From contig OZ022259.1 in assembly GCA_963978905.1 (NCBI GenBank), positions 28,621,994 through 28,685,993 on the forward strand: DNA of 64,000 bases, read 5' to 3'. The first letter of the stretch is position 1. The number at the start of each line of letters is the position of its first letter. The notes beneath the pieces are model-generated. The model was not told the DNA's origin. It saw only the letters and a list, made by a program, of their open reading frames with translations, and searched no databases. The DNA comes from Trichostrongylus colubriformis (taxonomy: Eukaryota; Nematoda; Chromadorea; Rhabditida; Trichostrongylidae). A program made the translations under genes and the position numbers. Below are positions 21,706-34,215 of the stretch, one piece after another.

Positions 21706-23146
21706 TTTTCCGGGGTCTTTCGCCGTTTTATTTATTCCTTTCTCTATCATTACACTGCTGGGCACCGGTTTTCATATTTCACAATTTGCCAAATTGACTC
21801 CTCCCAGTGTGTTCAAAAATATAACACTTTTTCTGCACCGATATTTACCGAAGCCGTGCCATAGCGCATCACTTAGAGGGGTGATGCAGACAGCAAGGAT
21901 AGTTATACCAGCACGGAACTCTGACCCTTCCTCGTTTTCTTTGATAATTCCCCTGTCGGCATCCAACACAACAAAACGCACCCAGATGAGACAGCAGGTC
22001 AGAGCGTGGGGAGCAAATTTAAAAAGTTATCACTAAGTTAACATATGTATATGCAAGTGAACTATTTGTTGCTCACTTTCTTCCATACTAACCTGCAGAC
22101 ATTCGTTCACTTTACGCTCCTCGTTCACACTGCATCGTTCGCTGTTTTCAGTAATAGCCACCCGTATGAAACTGTAGAACAAGATGGAAAGGAGTATAGC
22201 GTTCGCCGACATACTAGTAACTAGTCATCTCCTCAAAAAAATAATTAAACGATATTTCAGAGAATCGGTTTTGGATAAAGGTGACGGCAATACTTCCATG
22301 AGCGCGGAAAATCTCGCTATGAATATTCTCAAATAGTAGGAGAGAAGCTAAGCGAAAAAAGCACTGAATCAAGAACAAGGGAAATAGGAAGGAATCTGAG
22401 TTGTGCATACTTATTTTGAGTAAGAGGCGGAAGTGGTGTGGTGACCAGTGAATGTCGTTCCGGATTGCTTACATGGTCCGGAGATGAAACCCGAATCATG
22501 CCCGCTCAGGCCAACCATATCCCTCAACGATGGTTGAATTGAGCTAGCCTTTACATGAATGCATTAGCACGGTTAGCCGATGCACAAGCCTGTAGTTCCT
22601 CCTCACAAGAGGTCGAAATCCTCCAGGAGGACGTGATACTCAAGTGGACGCGTCATTGCATATAAAGGCCAACTCGTATTCTCGACTGCCTCTACAACTG
22701 GGGGTAGAGCTGGACTGCGAGGTACTTCCCAAAAAAACTGACTGATATACTAAATATATAAGACTATTCTATGTTGATCCCGAGGTCATATAACTGACTT
22801 AGGTATGTCGAAAGCTAGTGTGGAAGATATCTGATCAAAAAGTGTTTTTGATGACTAAACGAAAAACGAAAAATTCGAGAAAGCCCACGCGTAGTGTGAA
22901 GTTGCTGCAACGGCCCTACATGGGCTTCAGGTACAATTTGAGTGAAGAGTTTAAAATTTTTAGCAAGTATAGGTATTCTTTCTCTCACGATGTGAATTCG
23001 GTTCACTGCATTTCAATTCATACTCCTAGATGTTGCTTGTGCACAGCTACTATATGCAGTGGTGCTCAATTAAGTGCAGCAGTGAGTGGATTAAAAAAAG
23101 TGAGCTTCTTAGTCCTTCTATCTGACGTCGTGCGGGATTCGGAAAA
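21706..23146. other. no gene supported
   Basis: The 130-codon plus opening at 22818-23210 runs into MITE family A sequence at its end and is not a gene. Nothing else is recognised. Confidence 0.4.
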
Positions 23147-23379
23147 GTGTCCTTATGTCAGAATTTTCGCACCGCGGCATGTCGCTAGCGAAGCAATGCG
23201 GACGAGCTAAAGCCGCCATGTTGTTGGGTTCCGAAGCGATTACAAGTCAGCTGCGTATCGCACCCCTAGCATTGCTGGGTAATCGTTTTATGACCCAACT
23301 ACCGCGATCATAGCTCGCACACACTGCGTCGCAAGCCGCTCGTAGTCGTGCGAAAATCCTCACATAAGAGTACACACCC
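23147..23379. mobile_element. MITE family A, copy 3
   Basis: The ends GTGTCCTTATGTCAGAATTT and AAATCCTCACATAAGAGTAC are inverse to each other, with the family interior (CACCGCGGCATGTCGC, GCGGACGAGCTAAAG, GACCCAACTACCGCGAT). The two inner halves are themselves partly inverse, giving a near-complete foldback. Confidence 0.75.
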
Positions 23380-23874
23380 GCCAGTGGACGGCAGAGCATC
23401 AGAACATTCAAGCTGAAGTTAGGTTACGCGGAGGGGCGGGGCCCTTTCGCCTTTTGGTGCGCGTCCCACGCGCCAGTGGACACTCCTCGCGCGCAATGAC
23501 ATAATTTTTGTAGCGCGGTGACCCAATTCAAGTGTTCTGGTGCCCATCTCAGTACCGCGGAATTTCGAGACTACTGATATTTCCAAGATTAGGAGGAACA
23601 AACCGATTTGAAGGCTCAAAAGGATTTAGGGGACCATTGTACATCCAGCAAGAATCTGGAGAGAACAATGTTTCAATATGTGTGATTGGGTAACAACATG
23701 GAAAATCTGAGCTCAAAATTTGAATAAGAGGTGAAGGGGATTTGTAACAAAGAATTAATTCAGTTACTGTCTCCTATGCATTCGGAGCCAGACAGTAATT
23801 CATTTGTCACCACCCAAATAATAAGTTCTAAACTGATGCTAGAAGCTAAGGTGGTGTAGTGGCTCATCGGGTGA

Positions 23875-24065
23875 GTGCCATCAGGACAGAAAATTCGCGT
23901 GGCCGCATTTGACGCGCAACGAGGTGGTGTAAGAGCACGCCTACCTGTAGCGATTACACTTATAATAAGGCATAGAACACCGTCATTACCTTAGGACCCA
24001 TACGCATTCGCACCATCGCGCCGCACGTCTGAAGCAGCAACGCGAATTTTCTGTCCTAGTGGCAC
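23875..24065. mobile_element. MITE with GTGCCA ends
   Basis: Left end GTGCCATCAGGACAGAAAAT followed by TCGCGT; right end ACGCGAATTTTCTGTCCTAG followed by TGGCAC. The arms are about 26 bp, nearly perfect inverses, enclosing about 140 bp with no ORF. A possible third trace of the motif, TGTCCTAGCTGGCAC, lies near 28770. Confidence 0.65.
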
Positions 24066-25214
24066 ACACTCTTATCCCATCGAAATTCAAATTAGTTTCA
24101 AGGATCAAACGCTGGACCTGTGCAAGCTGGAAGCGAAGCAGCTTTCCAGTGTTCTGTGGAGGAGCGATTGCCTACGTACTCGTGTCAGAGGATGAACACA
24201 CATACTGGTGAAACACACGTACTGGCTGTTCCCCAGAAGTCACCGTGAAGGACGAAACGCATTGAAGTGCCATTAGGATCTTGAATAGCGTAGAATGGCA
24301 TGTTCGAAGAAAAGATTGTCGAGTGCCTTATTCTTCATGCAGTCATTCACAATTGAACCCGATAAAAGTGCACCCTTTGGTCCTCGCCCATACTTTCAAC
24401 TGCTCTGTAGGAAACGTTCTTTAAAAATTAAATGGGTTTTGATGGTAACCTCGTTTTTCAATGAATAAAATGAGAGTCGTCTTAGTGAAAAGTTAGATAT
24501 TGCCAACGCTAAAATTTGGAAAACGAAAAAGCATCATTCAAGGAAAGGAAGCTTGTTGATTTGTTTTCTCGCCTCATTGAATTAATGCCTCGAAAAAAGA
24601 AATCGAATTTGGAAATGGAATTATGGATGTCCAGGCAGGTGTGAAGATGGAGAGGACGTGTTGTGTGATGTGTTGCTGACGCTCAGCAGAGGCAATGGGC
24701 TTTGAACTGAGCTGAGGGGCGAAATCTTCAAGTGGAATTAGAAGTTGCCGTACTTGTCGTCGCTGTCGTTGCTGTGCACGGCGGACGGCCACAATTAGAT
24801 CAGCGCCCACTTATTGGATGCGTCGTCCACGCCTTCGTCCCGTCGTTCGACCAAGCACTGCTAGCTGGCCATCCAGCCAGTCCTATTCATGCAAACCGTT
24901 GGCCAAGTTCCGAAATTAGCTCGGGAAATTAGGAAAAACGGCATATTCGACGAAGCTTCATGTATGGAACAGTATATGGGAATAATAGTTGCTGGGCATG
25001 GTTTAAGGAAGTGATTAGATGAACTGTCCCGAAAAACACTCCATATACATTTAGAATCAAAATATTTTATAAGTAGTTGGTAGTGGAGGAAATTGTGATT
25101 CGTAGATCAAAACCTCACCTGAAAATACAGCATACCGAGCATTGCGTTGAATATAATTTTCAATGAATACGCAAAAACAATCATCGATGATCACATTTCG
25201 CTACCTACATGATA
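24066..25214. other. no gene supported
   Basis: A minus opening at 24574-24810 is Gln/Arg-rich without recognisable domain or splice sites. Otherwise featureless. Confidence 0.4.
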
Positions 25215-25918
25215 TTACGTATTTGCAGAATAAACCAAAACATAACTGGCCATAACTTCGCTCACACACAACTTTATTTGTTGAAATAAAAACCATTTGA
25301 GTCTACAGAATTTTGCCAAAGATCTGGTCAAGAATATATGCCATCATGATAAAATTCTGAATTGCGAAAATTGATATAGTCAACAATGGCATTTTCAACC
25401 TGAATCGTATCGGCGAACTCCTTCTGATGCAGGTTTTCATCTAGAACCCGGCAAAAGTGCTAATTCGCTGGGGATAGGTCTGGGGAATAAGAGGGGTAAG
25501 GGAGAGTCTCGATGCCTAACTGCAGCAGTTTGTGACGGGTTACATGCGAAGTGAAGGGTTTTAACGTTGTTTGGCGCATCCGGCAAAAACTGATGCAGTG
25601 AGGCATCGAGACTCTCCCACACTCCCCTTATTCCCCAGACCTATCCCCAACGAATGACCACTTTTTCCGGGTTCTCGATGCAAATCTTTGTCAGTAAAAA
25701 TTCGTCGATGCTATGCATGTTGAGAATGCCATCGTTGACTTTAATACTTTTCGCAATCCAGAATTTTTTCATGATTGCATATTTTCTTTACCATATCGTT
25801 GACAAGACTATTTAGCTTCGAATGGTTTTTATTTCGACAAATAAAGTTGTGTCTGAGCGAAGTTATGGCGTTTTGAAAAATGTGGTCCGTTTTGGTCATT
25901 TTTTCTGCACACACCTGA
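25215..25918. mobile_element. mariner foldback element FB2, uninterrupted
   Basis: A 704-bp palindromic element between TA dinucleotides (25213-25214 and 25919-25920). Each arm, read from the centre outwards, is the 3' part of a mariner element: the end of the transposase gene (RQKLxxLGIETLPxPPYSPDL region, with stops) and then the 3' terminal repeat (AACTTTATTTGTTGAAATAA on the left arm). The centre at about 25540-25585 contains a short unpaired stretch. No intact transposase is encoded. It is the sister of FB1 and FB3. Confidence 0.85.
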
Positions 25919-26212
25919 TATAAAGTCTAATACCAACATGAAGGTTGATATCGATTCACGATCGAAGAAGTTTGGAAAATGACCCTTGTTTCCAACCCAA
26001 AATCCGATCTTTTCATGGTTTACCCTGAACCCTTTGATTCGATTATTCGTCCTGAATTGCTGTGTGTAAACTTGAAAATGGGAGGAACTAATCTTTTTCA
26101 TTCTGAAAGCAAAGATATCAGTGAAAGATCAATAGGATGTAGCATACGACGTCGTTCTAGGGGTTTCATTTCAGTTTCATGAAATCGTGGCGACTGCTGA
26201 GAGTGATTGGGC
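25919..26212. other. no gene recognised
   Basis: Short spacer between FB2 and a repeat C copy. Nothing supported. Confidence 0.4.
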
Positions 26213-26405
26213 CTAAGCATCACTGCGCGGGCGAGCCGATAAACACAGAAGTGTACACAGAGTACAACGCAGTGTTTTCATCCTTCCAAACGAATTTGGT
26301 ACCAATTCACTAGCACGGGAATCGTGGAATGCTTGATCGGACTGGGACGTTGTTTTTGGATATAGTCCCATGGCACCAGTTATCACTAAACTATCTCCAC
26401 AGGAC
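26213..26405 (-). repeat. dispersed repeat C, minus-strand copy
   Basis: It contains a GTTTTCATCCTTCC-A-ACGAATTTGGTACCAAT block that corresponds to CTTTTATCCTCCCAGACGAG-CTGGTACCAAT in the copies at 34013-34215 and 55228-55440. The flanks differ. Degraded; orientation assigned tentatively. Confidence 0.35.
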
Positions 26406-27105
26406 CTCACCAATGATATAGATTCTGCTAATTTTTTTGTGGTGATGAGTTTGTTGCAAATCCTTCGCTAATTCGATTTTTGGTCATCATCATGCTGAGT
26501 GGCCCAATTCACCATCGGAACTGATGCCACTGAAAAGTTGACTCTGAAAACTGCCTCGCTCTCCCACCTTTGGTCAAAATTATGAAGCAGTTCGGTGTGG
26601 ACTTTGTCTAGGTCGGTGAACGGCCTATTGGAGGCGGTATATGTGGCCAGATGTTCAATCACTTTCTTTTTCCAAATGAACCCATTTGGGTTGAAATCTT
26701 TAGCTAATAGGAAAAAAGGTTTGAAGTTCTCATGGGGTACAAGATCTGCCACGGTATGGTCCATGTAGACATTTCCAAATTTTCTATAGCCGTAAATTCT
26801 AATAGAAGGGGAGTATCAGCGAAGATTTCGACCACAATGCTGGTTCGAGGTCAGGCCAAGGTTTTTCTCATAGGGTCCGCACCAGTTCTAATTCTTTCTT
26901 GCCATCTCATGTCAACTCAATGAAGATTGGTGTTTTCAAAAGAATGGCTGGAAAATTTATGTAATTTTACAGCTCAGAAAGGAGTTTGTCGTTATTATAT
27001 CTTCAGGCATTTTATTTGTGTATGTGTTTTACCTGTTCTCAAGACATGCAATATGGCATATCCATAATGTTATTATACACTTATCTATTTATTAATTTAT
27101 TTATT
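26406..27105. other. no gene supported
   Basis: Holds a 98-codon minus opening at 26468-26764 that can be extended upstream to about 26808 without a stop (YGYRKFGNVYMDHTVADLVP). It looks protein-like, but I recognise no family and see no convincing splice sites. Confidence 0.3.
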
Positions 27106-27157
27106 TAACAATTATGACATATTATTACAATCAAGGAACTTGTTCAAACAAAATTGT
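27106..27157. repeat. inverted repeat, left arm
   Basis: TAACAATTATGACATATTAT and onward, with CAATCAAGG and TTGTTCAAACAAAATTGT. It is the inverse of 28194-28242 apart from a 3-base gap and two substitutions. The arms are about 1.04 kb apart. AT-rich palindromic sequence (27165-27235) follows the left arm. Confidence 0.7.
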
Positions 27158-27645
27158 TATATATAGTAATACAATAATATTATGATACATAATAATATAA
27201 TAATATAATATTATATCATAATACAATACGGCATGTTAAATAAATAAGTAAATAAATGGATAAATGTACCGAGGCACTAGCAATTAAATGACTGAGGTAA
27301 TTTTTTAAATAGTCGATTTTCAATAGTATTTCATAATTTCTTATTCTTGCTTGATTTTGATTGTCTTTTCACTGTTTTCTATTGTTGTAATAAATGTATA
27401 TAGATTATTGCATCTTCATATTGACGAGAACAATGAATAGACAGTGCGGCCAGAGCTAGTTTTTGTGGAACATGCTGGCGCAATGTAGCTTCAATTATTG
27501 GTTCAATTCGTTATGCACTAAAATTGTTAGAGTGAATTTTCACAATTCTCGCCATCCCCATTTTCTGAAACAGCAATAATGGAAATTCTACTCTCCATGA
27601 CTGATGGAAAAGATTGTAAAGTTTCCACATTAATCAATCCTTTAT

Positions 27646-27880
27646 GGGTGCGCCGCGCATTCTAGATCCATTCAAAATCGTGGTGACAAGTGTATGCGTT
27701 TTGACCTATGCAATGAATTGTGAGGCTAACCGATGTGGAAGCCAGTGTTCCGTCCTCCCATGAGAATGTGGTATCAGTTCACCTGCACAGGATGAATGGA
27801 AGGATTGCTGAGCCTGGACGGGTATTGATGCAGGATTTGATCGCAGACCATGTGATTGGGAGTGCGTGCTGCCTCCACTT
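27646..27880 (+). repeat. dispersed repeat C, copy 2
   Basis: Shares GGTGCGCCGCGCATTCTAGA-CCATTCA-AATCGTG, GACCTATGCAATGA, and a CGTCCTCCCA-GAGAATGTGGTA block with 34013-34215. It lies inside the interval framed by the inverted repeats at 27106 and 28194. Confidence 0.5.
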
Positions 27881-28193
27881 GTTCACAAATAATAGAAAAT
27901 GAAACGGGTTTCTGGATAACAATTATCGAAGTAAAAATGATTGAAGAAGAAATTCTGAAGAGTGAAACATTTCCAACATTCCAATTTTCAAAATATAGAA
28001 AAACTAGATTCAACATAAATACAATTTTCAAGGAAGATTTCGGGTAATCAAGAGTAATCAGGTGATCCACGATGTTTTCCTAGCGAGCGTCGTGCTTAAT
28101 TGTTTATTATTATATTCCATAGAAATGAAGTGCTCACCCGACGAAATCTAGAGATTAGACACCTGCGCATGTTCGCTTAATAAGTTTTACCAG

Positions 28194-28242
28194 ACAATTT
28201 TGTTTGAACAAATACCTTGATTGTAATATGTCATAATTGTTA
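28194..28242. repeat. inverted repeat, right arm
   Basis: ACAATTTTGTTTGAACAA, CCTTGATTGTAATATGTCAT and AATTGTTA, inverse of 27106-27157. The two arms could be the ends of an unrecognised about 1.1-kb element or two oppositely inserted copies of one repeat. Confidence 0.7.
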
Positions 28243-31200
28243 ATTTGTTATAAATAAAGTTTCTGTTCAAATAACACTGTATAATGAAACTTCATTCATA
28301 GCCGAAGAAGGACATACATAGCTCCAAAAACCAGATTTGTGTCTCCTCAGTATGCCATTCGCCATTGTCAAGGTTTGGAAAATACCAAGAAGTCCAATGA
28401 CTCAGGAAAAAAAACATGCAGCATTATTCTACAGTGCAGCAAAATCTCCATCAAACACATCCACACAACGAAGAGAGTGCTAAGAAACACGGATACTAAA
28501 AACCAACCAAACCTATCGTACAACCCATTGATGTCATTGCAGAAATAATGCAGAAACCTAATATAACCATACATCATATCAGTCAGCTCCAAAAAAGTGC
28601 CGTTGTGAGGCATTTCGCGGGGCATCGCCCTACCATGGAAAACAACAACGGTTGTGGTTTATGTCATAGGATTATGATTAATTACATTTTTTGTGTTCAA
28701 GACTCATTGGTAATAAATTGATTTCACATTTCTCGGACCGCCTGGCGCTCGCGCCACAGGAATTTAAATGTCTGTCCTAGCTGGCACCTGCGCCTGTGAC
28801 GCGTCATGTGTTTCGTGCCATAAGGGTATCATAGTCGTGTTCCACAGATCAAATAATCCCCGGGTCAGGTTTCCAGTCAAATCAGAATGTCATCCGAAAA
28901 TCATCCCTTCAACCCCATCAATATTAGAGCTAGTGGAGCAGGTATGGATGAATAGTTTCAAAATTTTCTGCTTTTTTCAAGGGGCGCCGAGGTACGCAAG
29001 AGAGAATTCCGGTGCTGTTCTCCATTAATTGCTCAAGATCGTTCGAAAGGGATAAGATTTCTTCTGAAAATTCACTGCAACATCGAGGAAGTGAAATAAT
29101 AAGCACTGACATCTTCTCTAACATCCCTATCGTTGGATGCCGCTGAAGGTTCAGCATCAGGCTATCAGGCTGAGCCTCCCGTCTAACGGTAACGTTAGCG
29201 TTTTCACCACAAGTCCGCTTCTATTTAGAAGCGTGCATGGTACTGGTTACGAATAGTGCTTATGGGAGGTCTACCAATGTTGAAAACTATGTCTTTTTGT
29301 CTACTCGGTTAATTTGGCACAAGCTAAGAAGCCAGGGGAGGTAGGGTAGGGCTCCATGGGGTCATCTACAGCTCGATAAGCCTTGAAGGGAAAGTCCCAC
29401 TACGAGGGGTCATATTTCAAAGTGCACCTTCACTACTTTAATTACTGTATTGAAGGACATGCCATGTTAAATCTACAACAATCCCAAGAGATGGGCTGAT
29501 TGCAACTCCGGAATTTGAGAGAGTTCCAATTGCAAAACGTAGAACTTGACGAAGTCCTGCCTTAATTATACATATACCGAGAGGGAAGACACTAACTAAA
29601 CCATTCTCTTCGTAATTTGCCATTTCCAGCATGACTAGTGCGTGCCTTTCTAAAGGTTTATTTAGAGTACTTTTCGCTAGAGGATGGTGTGGCATGGCGA
29701 GCGCAAAAAAGACTGATTTAGATTCAGCTGAATAGTCCATAAGGAGTTCAAAGGCGCATTAGGCGATAAATTGACTAGGCCATCGAAATTCGTGAGCAGA
29801 TAGCACCTTCCACAGCTGCAAAGAGTGCACCTCCGCCGCAGTGCAAATATGAATAGTATGAACGAAATCTTGTTTATAAAAAGACGCCACCGGGGAAAAG
29901 GTAATAGACTAAAAACTATATGCCACCGTGATAGATATAATGAGTAGTAAGAGGTTAATATACATGAATAAATGAATAAAAGAGCAAATGAGAGCATAAT
30001 AAAAAAGATTTATGTAATTGAAAATGTCTGGATAGGGTAAAATTAGAGAGCAGAAGAAGGCAGCGGTTTCCGAACAAGTGATGAAGTGGACAGAACAAGT
30101 GACATGGTCTTACGGTGAGCCATTATATATAGAGGCGACACAGCTGGGTTCAAAAGAAGGTTTTTCGCCATCAAAAGAGTGTGCCTGAGTCTTAGCTATC
30201 CCTTAAAACCCTTATTGATTTTTCAACTGATGCATTTCACAATTTATTGCCCACAATCCGCAGCAGTGTTGTTAATGAGTGCAGGTGCATTTTTATTTCT
30301 GGAAACTCAGATTTTCAGAAGCGTTCCATTTGATTCTCAGTGATATGCGCTATTTCGAACAGGATGGAAAGCCGTGTTGGGGTGACTTTTCGACGAAGTT
30401 TCTTTGTGGTTCGTCAACTTCTGAACCGATGCTGAGTTCTCCACACGATAACTAGCAATCGAACTTAGGGCTCGACCCAGGGATCTTGACGTTATAGTCC
30501 AACCAAAACTCTTCTGCAGTGTGCTATACTTACTCATGCTGAAATGGCGGGGAATTCTCGCTACGAGAGGCAACCACAGATTGCACTGGCAGCAAGATTC
30601 TAGTAAATGGATCATGTCGTTGGAGGTATACATGGAGTAAGAAACGAGGCTCTCTTTTTCAGCGTCGAAACTTGCCCGCCGGTCCTTAGAAATCTCACAG
30701 CTAATTTGTTCCAATGTGATTTTCCGAACGGGTGTCCTTCTACGAAGCATCACACCATGTACAAAATAAAATAAAATACCATGCAATTGTTTGCAAGACG
30801 AGAATTTGGATCTGAATCTTCGAAAAATTCGTCAGCGACGTTTGCTCCTACAGACCCCAGGATTCCGATGCGACAAGCATACAGCGTTGTCTGATAGATG
30901 GAAATATGCGTGTATGAATCTTTGAACGATTCCTATATTTGTCATGCCTCGGCTATGATGAAGAAAATCATTCGAAACTGCTTGAAATGGGGTTGCGCGC
31001 GCGATGAGACAAGAAGTTGTTCATCACGTGTGATAATTCAGCAATACATTTGTGCCTATCGACTGTGGCAGCTATCCATTCCTCCGACTATATCCCTTAA
31101 GAAGAACCCACGAGGCTCACCTCGGAATGCATAGAATGCGAATCGGTGTCGAGAAACAGTTTAATGGATACTCAGACCTGCTGAAAAACGGCTTGGAGAA

Positions 31201-34012
31201 ATGATCAGTGACAGTGTAATTGTAATTTGAAGCCGTAATTGTCGAGGAGCAGCTGTTTCACAAAAAGGGCTGCTGTGTTGAGAAAATTGCGCGAGCGACA
31301 TCACAAGTTAGGAGGTAATTGTCCGAAGAAGGCACTTCTGAGAACTTGAGTGCCTTGAGTTTGAATAGATCCTTGGACAGCCATTTTTGTTTAAGCAACT
31401 GATGAGATGAATTCAATGACGAATGTAGAAATTGGATTCTGTCATAACGGTAGTGAATTATAGATAAATACTACAAAAACCGTTTCCAGGCCGAGAACTG
31501 AACTTCTCAGCCATACTAATCGTCGTTATGAAGTACAAGAAGTACACAGCACGAGAACCTTTGGACCGGTTGACATGAGACGGTTCAGCCACTACCGGTG
31601 AATGGACTTCAGCTTTTCATTGTTTTTGATCTGTATTACACATTGTAATTTGTTCATAATTACTCATAACTACAAAAGCGAAAGTTGTTTGAACAAGTGG
31701 AAAACGGAATCTTCGTTTCTGAGTCCTCAAAGGTCCTGGGTGTCTTGGAGTAGCTGTGTTTGATGGCACTCCACTGATCTCAAGTGGAGCTCCTAATAAT
31801 GGAACAGAGACTGCGAGTTCGAGGAATCGTACACGGGAATTCAAGTTCTTTTTTACACACGCATATATGTTAAGGAATATTTGCAACTACGGGAGGCACG
31901 TATAAGAACCAATTGAGATAGAGCTCCCAAAGCGATGGACGACGGGGTGGGATCTTAGCGGGTTACACGCTAGAGCTGAGGAGTTGATAGGAGACACTCA
32001 CGTGGTCAGGGAATGAGGAGAACGAATAAATATTGGACGCGAAAAATTGAACCGCGCTCTGTCTGCTGACGGCAGTTCAAATGTTGGGGCGGAAATTCAA
32101 AGGAGCCGCTTTTCGTCCAGGTTTTCGAGTTCTTTTCATACTACTGTTTTTGTACTGTATCTAGTGTGATCCTAAGAGGAACTGGAATTATGGAATTTCC
32201 GTGGACGATTCCTTTAAGGTCATGCGTTTGGGATATTGTGGTCAATGTAAATGAATGTCAGATTGAACACATTTTATAAAAAAAAAGGTGCTCTGTGTGG
32301 CCTCCACTTCCTTACGAGCTAGATGTCACAGTTTATATATAATAGAATGGTTAGTTCATAGTCCAGCTTCAATAACGATTCAAGTGCCTCCAAAAATTTC
32401 GATGAAAATCAAGCGCAAAATCAAGTGCGCGGCTCACTAGCTCTACACAGCTTTCAGAGCACGCATCTTTCTGATGTTATGGGAACATTTATGATCTATG
32501 AGCTTCCGAGAGGTGCATAAATTTCACCATTTCGAAAAGAGCTTTCCCTTAGATAAACAGAAACTGCCATGGAGGATTGATTTTTGGTGAAAGTGGATGA
32601 AAACAGATGCAAGAAAATGAAGTCAAAATTGTGTGAACAACAGAGCACAGGTTCCTCAGCCGAGGCGCGAACACGCGGAACTCAAATGTCAGATGTCAGT
32701 CAAAGTGTTTTCAGGCTATTGATTCTTGCATGGACTCAGAGAAACCTGAGACCCCTCTGACTACATCGAACGCCTTTCCTATCATCTCTATTTTTTTCTG
32801 TTTTCAACTACGACTTCTCTGAGTTGTGCGGTTCAATGAGCATTTTGCATGTTTCCTGAAGAGGTCGTTCAAGTATGAGGGGCTATAGAATAACGGCGAT
32901 ATCCGCTAAGCGCTGAGATGGAGGAAGACGGAGGGCGCTGCGATTGTCTGCGAAGACCGGGCATTGAATCATATATAAATTGAGCGTCCCATATCCCTCG
33001 AGGTTGGGTACTCGATACCTGAATCGGCTGGTTCACACTCGTCATGAGTCATTACATACGATTCTGATCTGAAGTCCAGTGCTTGCTATTCCTACGATAG
33101 ACCCATTTCTCCTTTTTTTGTTCTTCGCAAAGATTCTTCTTTTCTTCGGTTCTATTTTCTCTTCACCCTATGAGGTTTGGCCTAGCTTGTCTGACTACAA
33201 ATGGAACGAAATACGTTACATTTTACCACGACGCTACTTGAAATTGTGAGTTAGCTAATGTTACAAGGAAAAGAATGCTCCTTTTGACTTCTTTTTTTTT
33301 GATTTTGAAAAAGAAAGCGAAGGCGTGGTACATACGCTTATTTTTTACACAGGGGCTTCTCTAAACATTAAACACTGAGAATCATCAGAAGGACCTCGAG
33401 GCTCGGAAAATTTAAGTCCAACAGCAGTATGCCCCACAGTGGCGCGGGATCACAATGGGCTCTAATTTACTCGCTGCATATGCTGTGAGGCATTTAAATG
33501 CAGTGATAAGGCTAATTCAGGCCAAATATGGAGAGATCATCAAATATAAAGGTCGACGTTTTCAATAGTACCAAAGTGGGAAAAATGGAGTGAAACGTTT
33601 AAAACCCCAAGAAATAAGGTACCATTCTCGCCATTTGTTCTCCAAGGGGGAGCGGGCTGGAGTAAAACAAGTGGTAGCTGTTGAAGAAGACGTCTTATAA
33701 GTGGTTCTCATGAAGCCAGGGCTAATCTTTCTCATCGGAAATTTCGCTTAGTCTTCACAGACCCTTAGCTTTCATTTGCGTGACCCAGTTTAGGAGTTCT
33801 GACTGAGCGTAATATCCTTATCAGTGCCTTTAAATTTCTGCGTACTCATCGTTCTCATAAGTTTTATCGTATGCCAATGACTCTATCCATATCTTTTAGG
33901 TGGTGTTATCTAGTTCGATTTGGCTTTCTAGACGCTCTGCGTTCACTGGAAGAAGAATCCATGCCGTTCTCAAAGGGATTGGTGTAACTGTGCTTCTAAA
34001 ATGTAACCCGTT
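28243..34012. other. long interval without a confirmed gene
   Basis: No transposon family seen elsewhere in the window is recognised here. Apart from the low-confidence ORF at 30337-30786, minus openings at 29438-29740 and 28930-29157 are protein-like in composition, but have no recognisable motif. Confidence 0.35.
30337..30786 (-). CDS. hypothetical ORF, 149 codons, doubtful
   Basis: One of the two longest openings outside transposons. The segment 30739-30534 is bounded by a TTCGTAG acceptor-like site and a strong GTAAGTATAG donor, and its phase would join to an acceptor (ACTATTCAG) ahead of the opening ending at 29438. The residues (SLVSYSMYTSNDMIHLLESC) look plausible but match no family I know. 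At this base composition about one ORF this long is expected by chance in 64 kb. Confidence 0.2.
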   Translation of the reverse strand: MHGILFYFVHGVMLRRRTPVRKITLEQISCEISKDRRASFDAEKESLVSYSMYTSNDMIHLLESCCQCNLWLPLVARIPRHFSMSKYSTLQKSFGWTITSRSLGRALSSIASYRVENSASVQKLTNHKETSSKSHPNTAFHPVRNSAYH

Positions 34013-34215
34013 ACATCCTGGGATGCGCCGCACAGTCTAATTCCATTCAGAATCGTGATGGCTGGCGAGTGTGGTATGGCCTATGCAATGACTTACGCTA
34101 GCTAGTGGATGTACAAGTCAGCGCTTTTATCCTCCCAGACGAGTCTGGTACCAATCTACCGACCCCGGAGGGAGGGAGGGTTTGGTTGGCTCGGGCGGGC
34201 GGCATCACCTCTAGA
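34013..34215 (+). repeat. dispersed repeat C, copy 3
   Basis: GGATGCGCCGCACAGTCTAA-TCCATTCAGAATCGTGATGG, then GGCGAGTGTGGTATGGCCTA-TGCAATG, then TCCTCCCAGACGAGTCTGGT-ACCAATCTACCGACCCCGGAG. The last block is almost identical at 55325-55370. Confidence 0.65.

Noticed and set aside
22818..23210. 130-codon plus ORF
   Set aside because: Its end is MITE family A sequence and the rest shows no domain.
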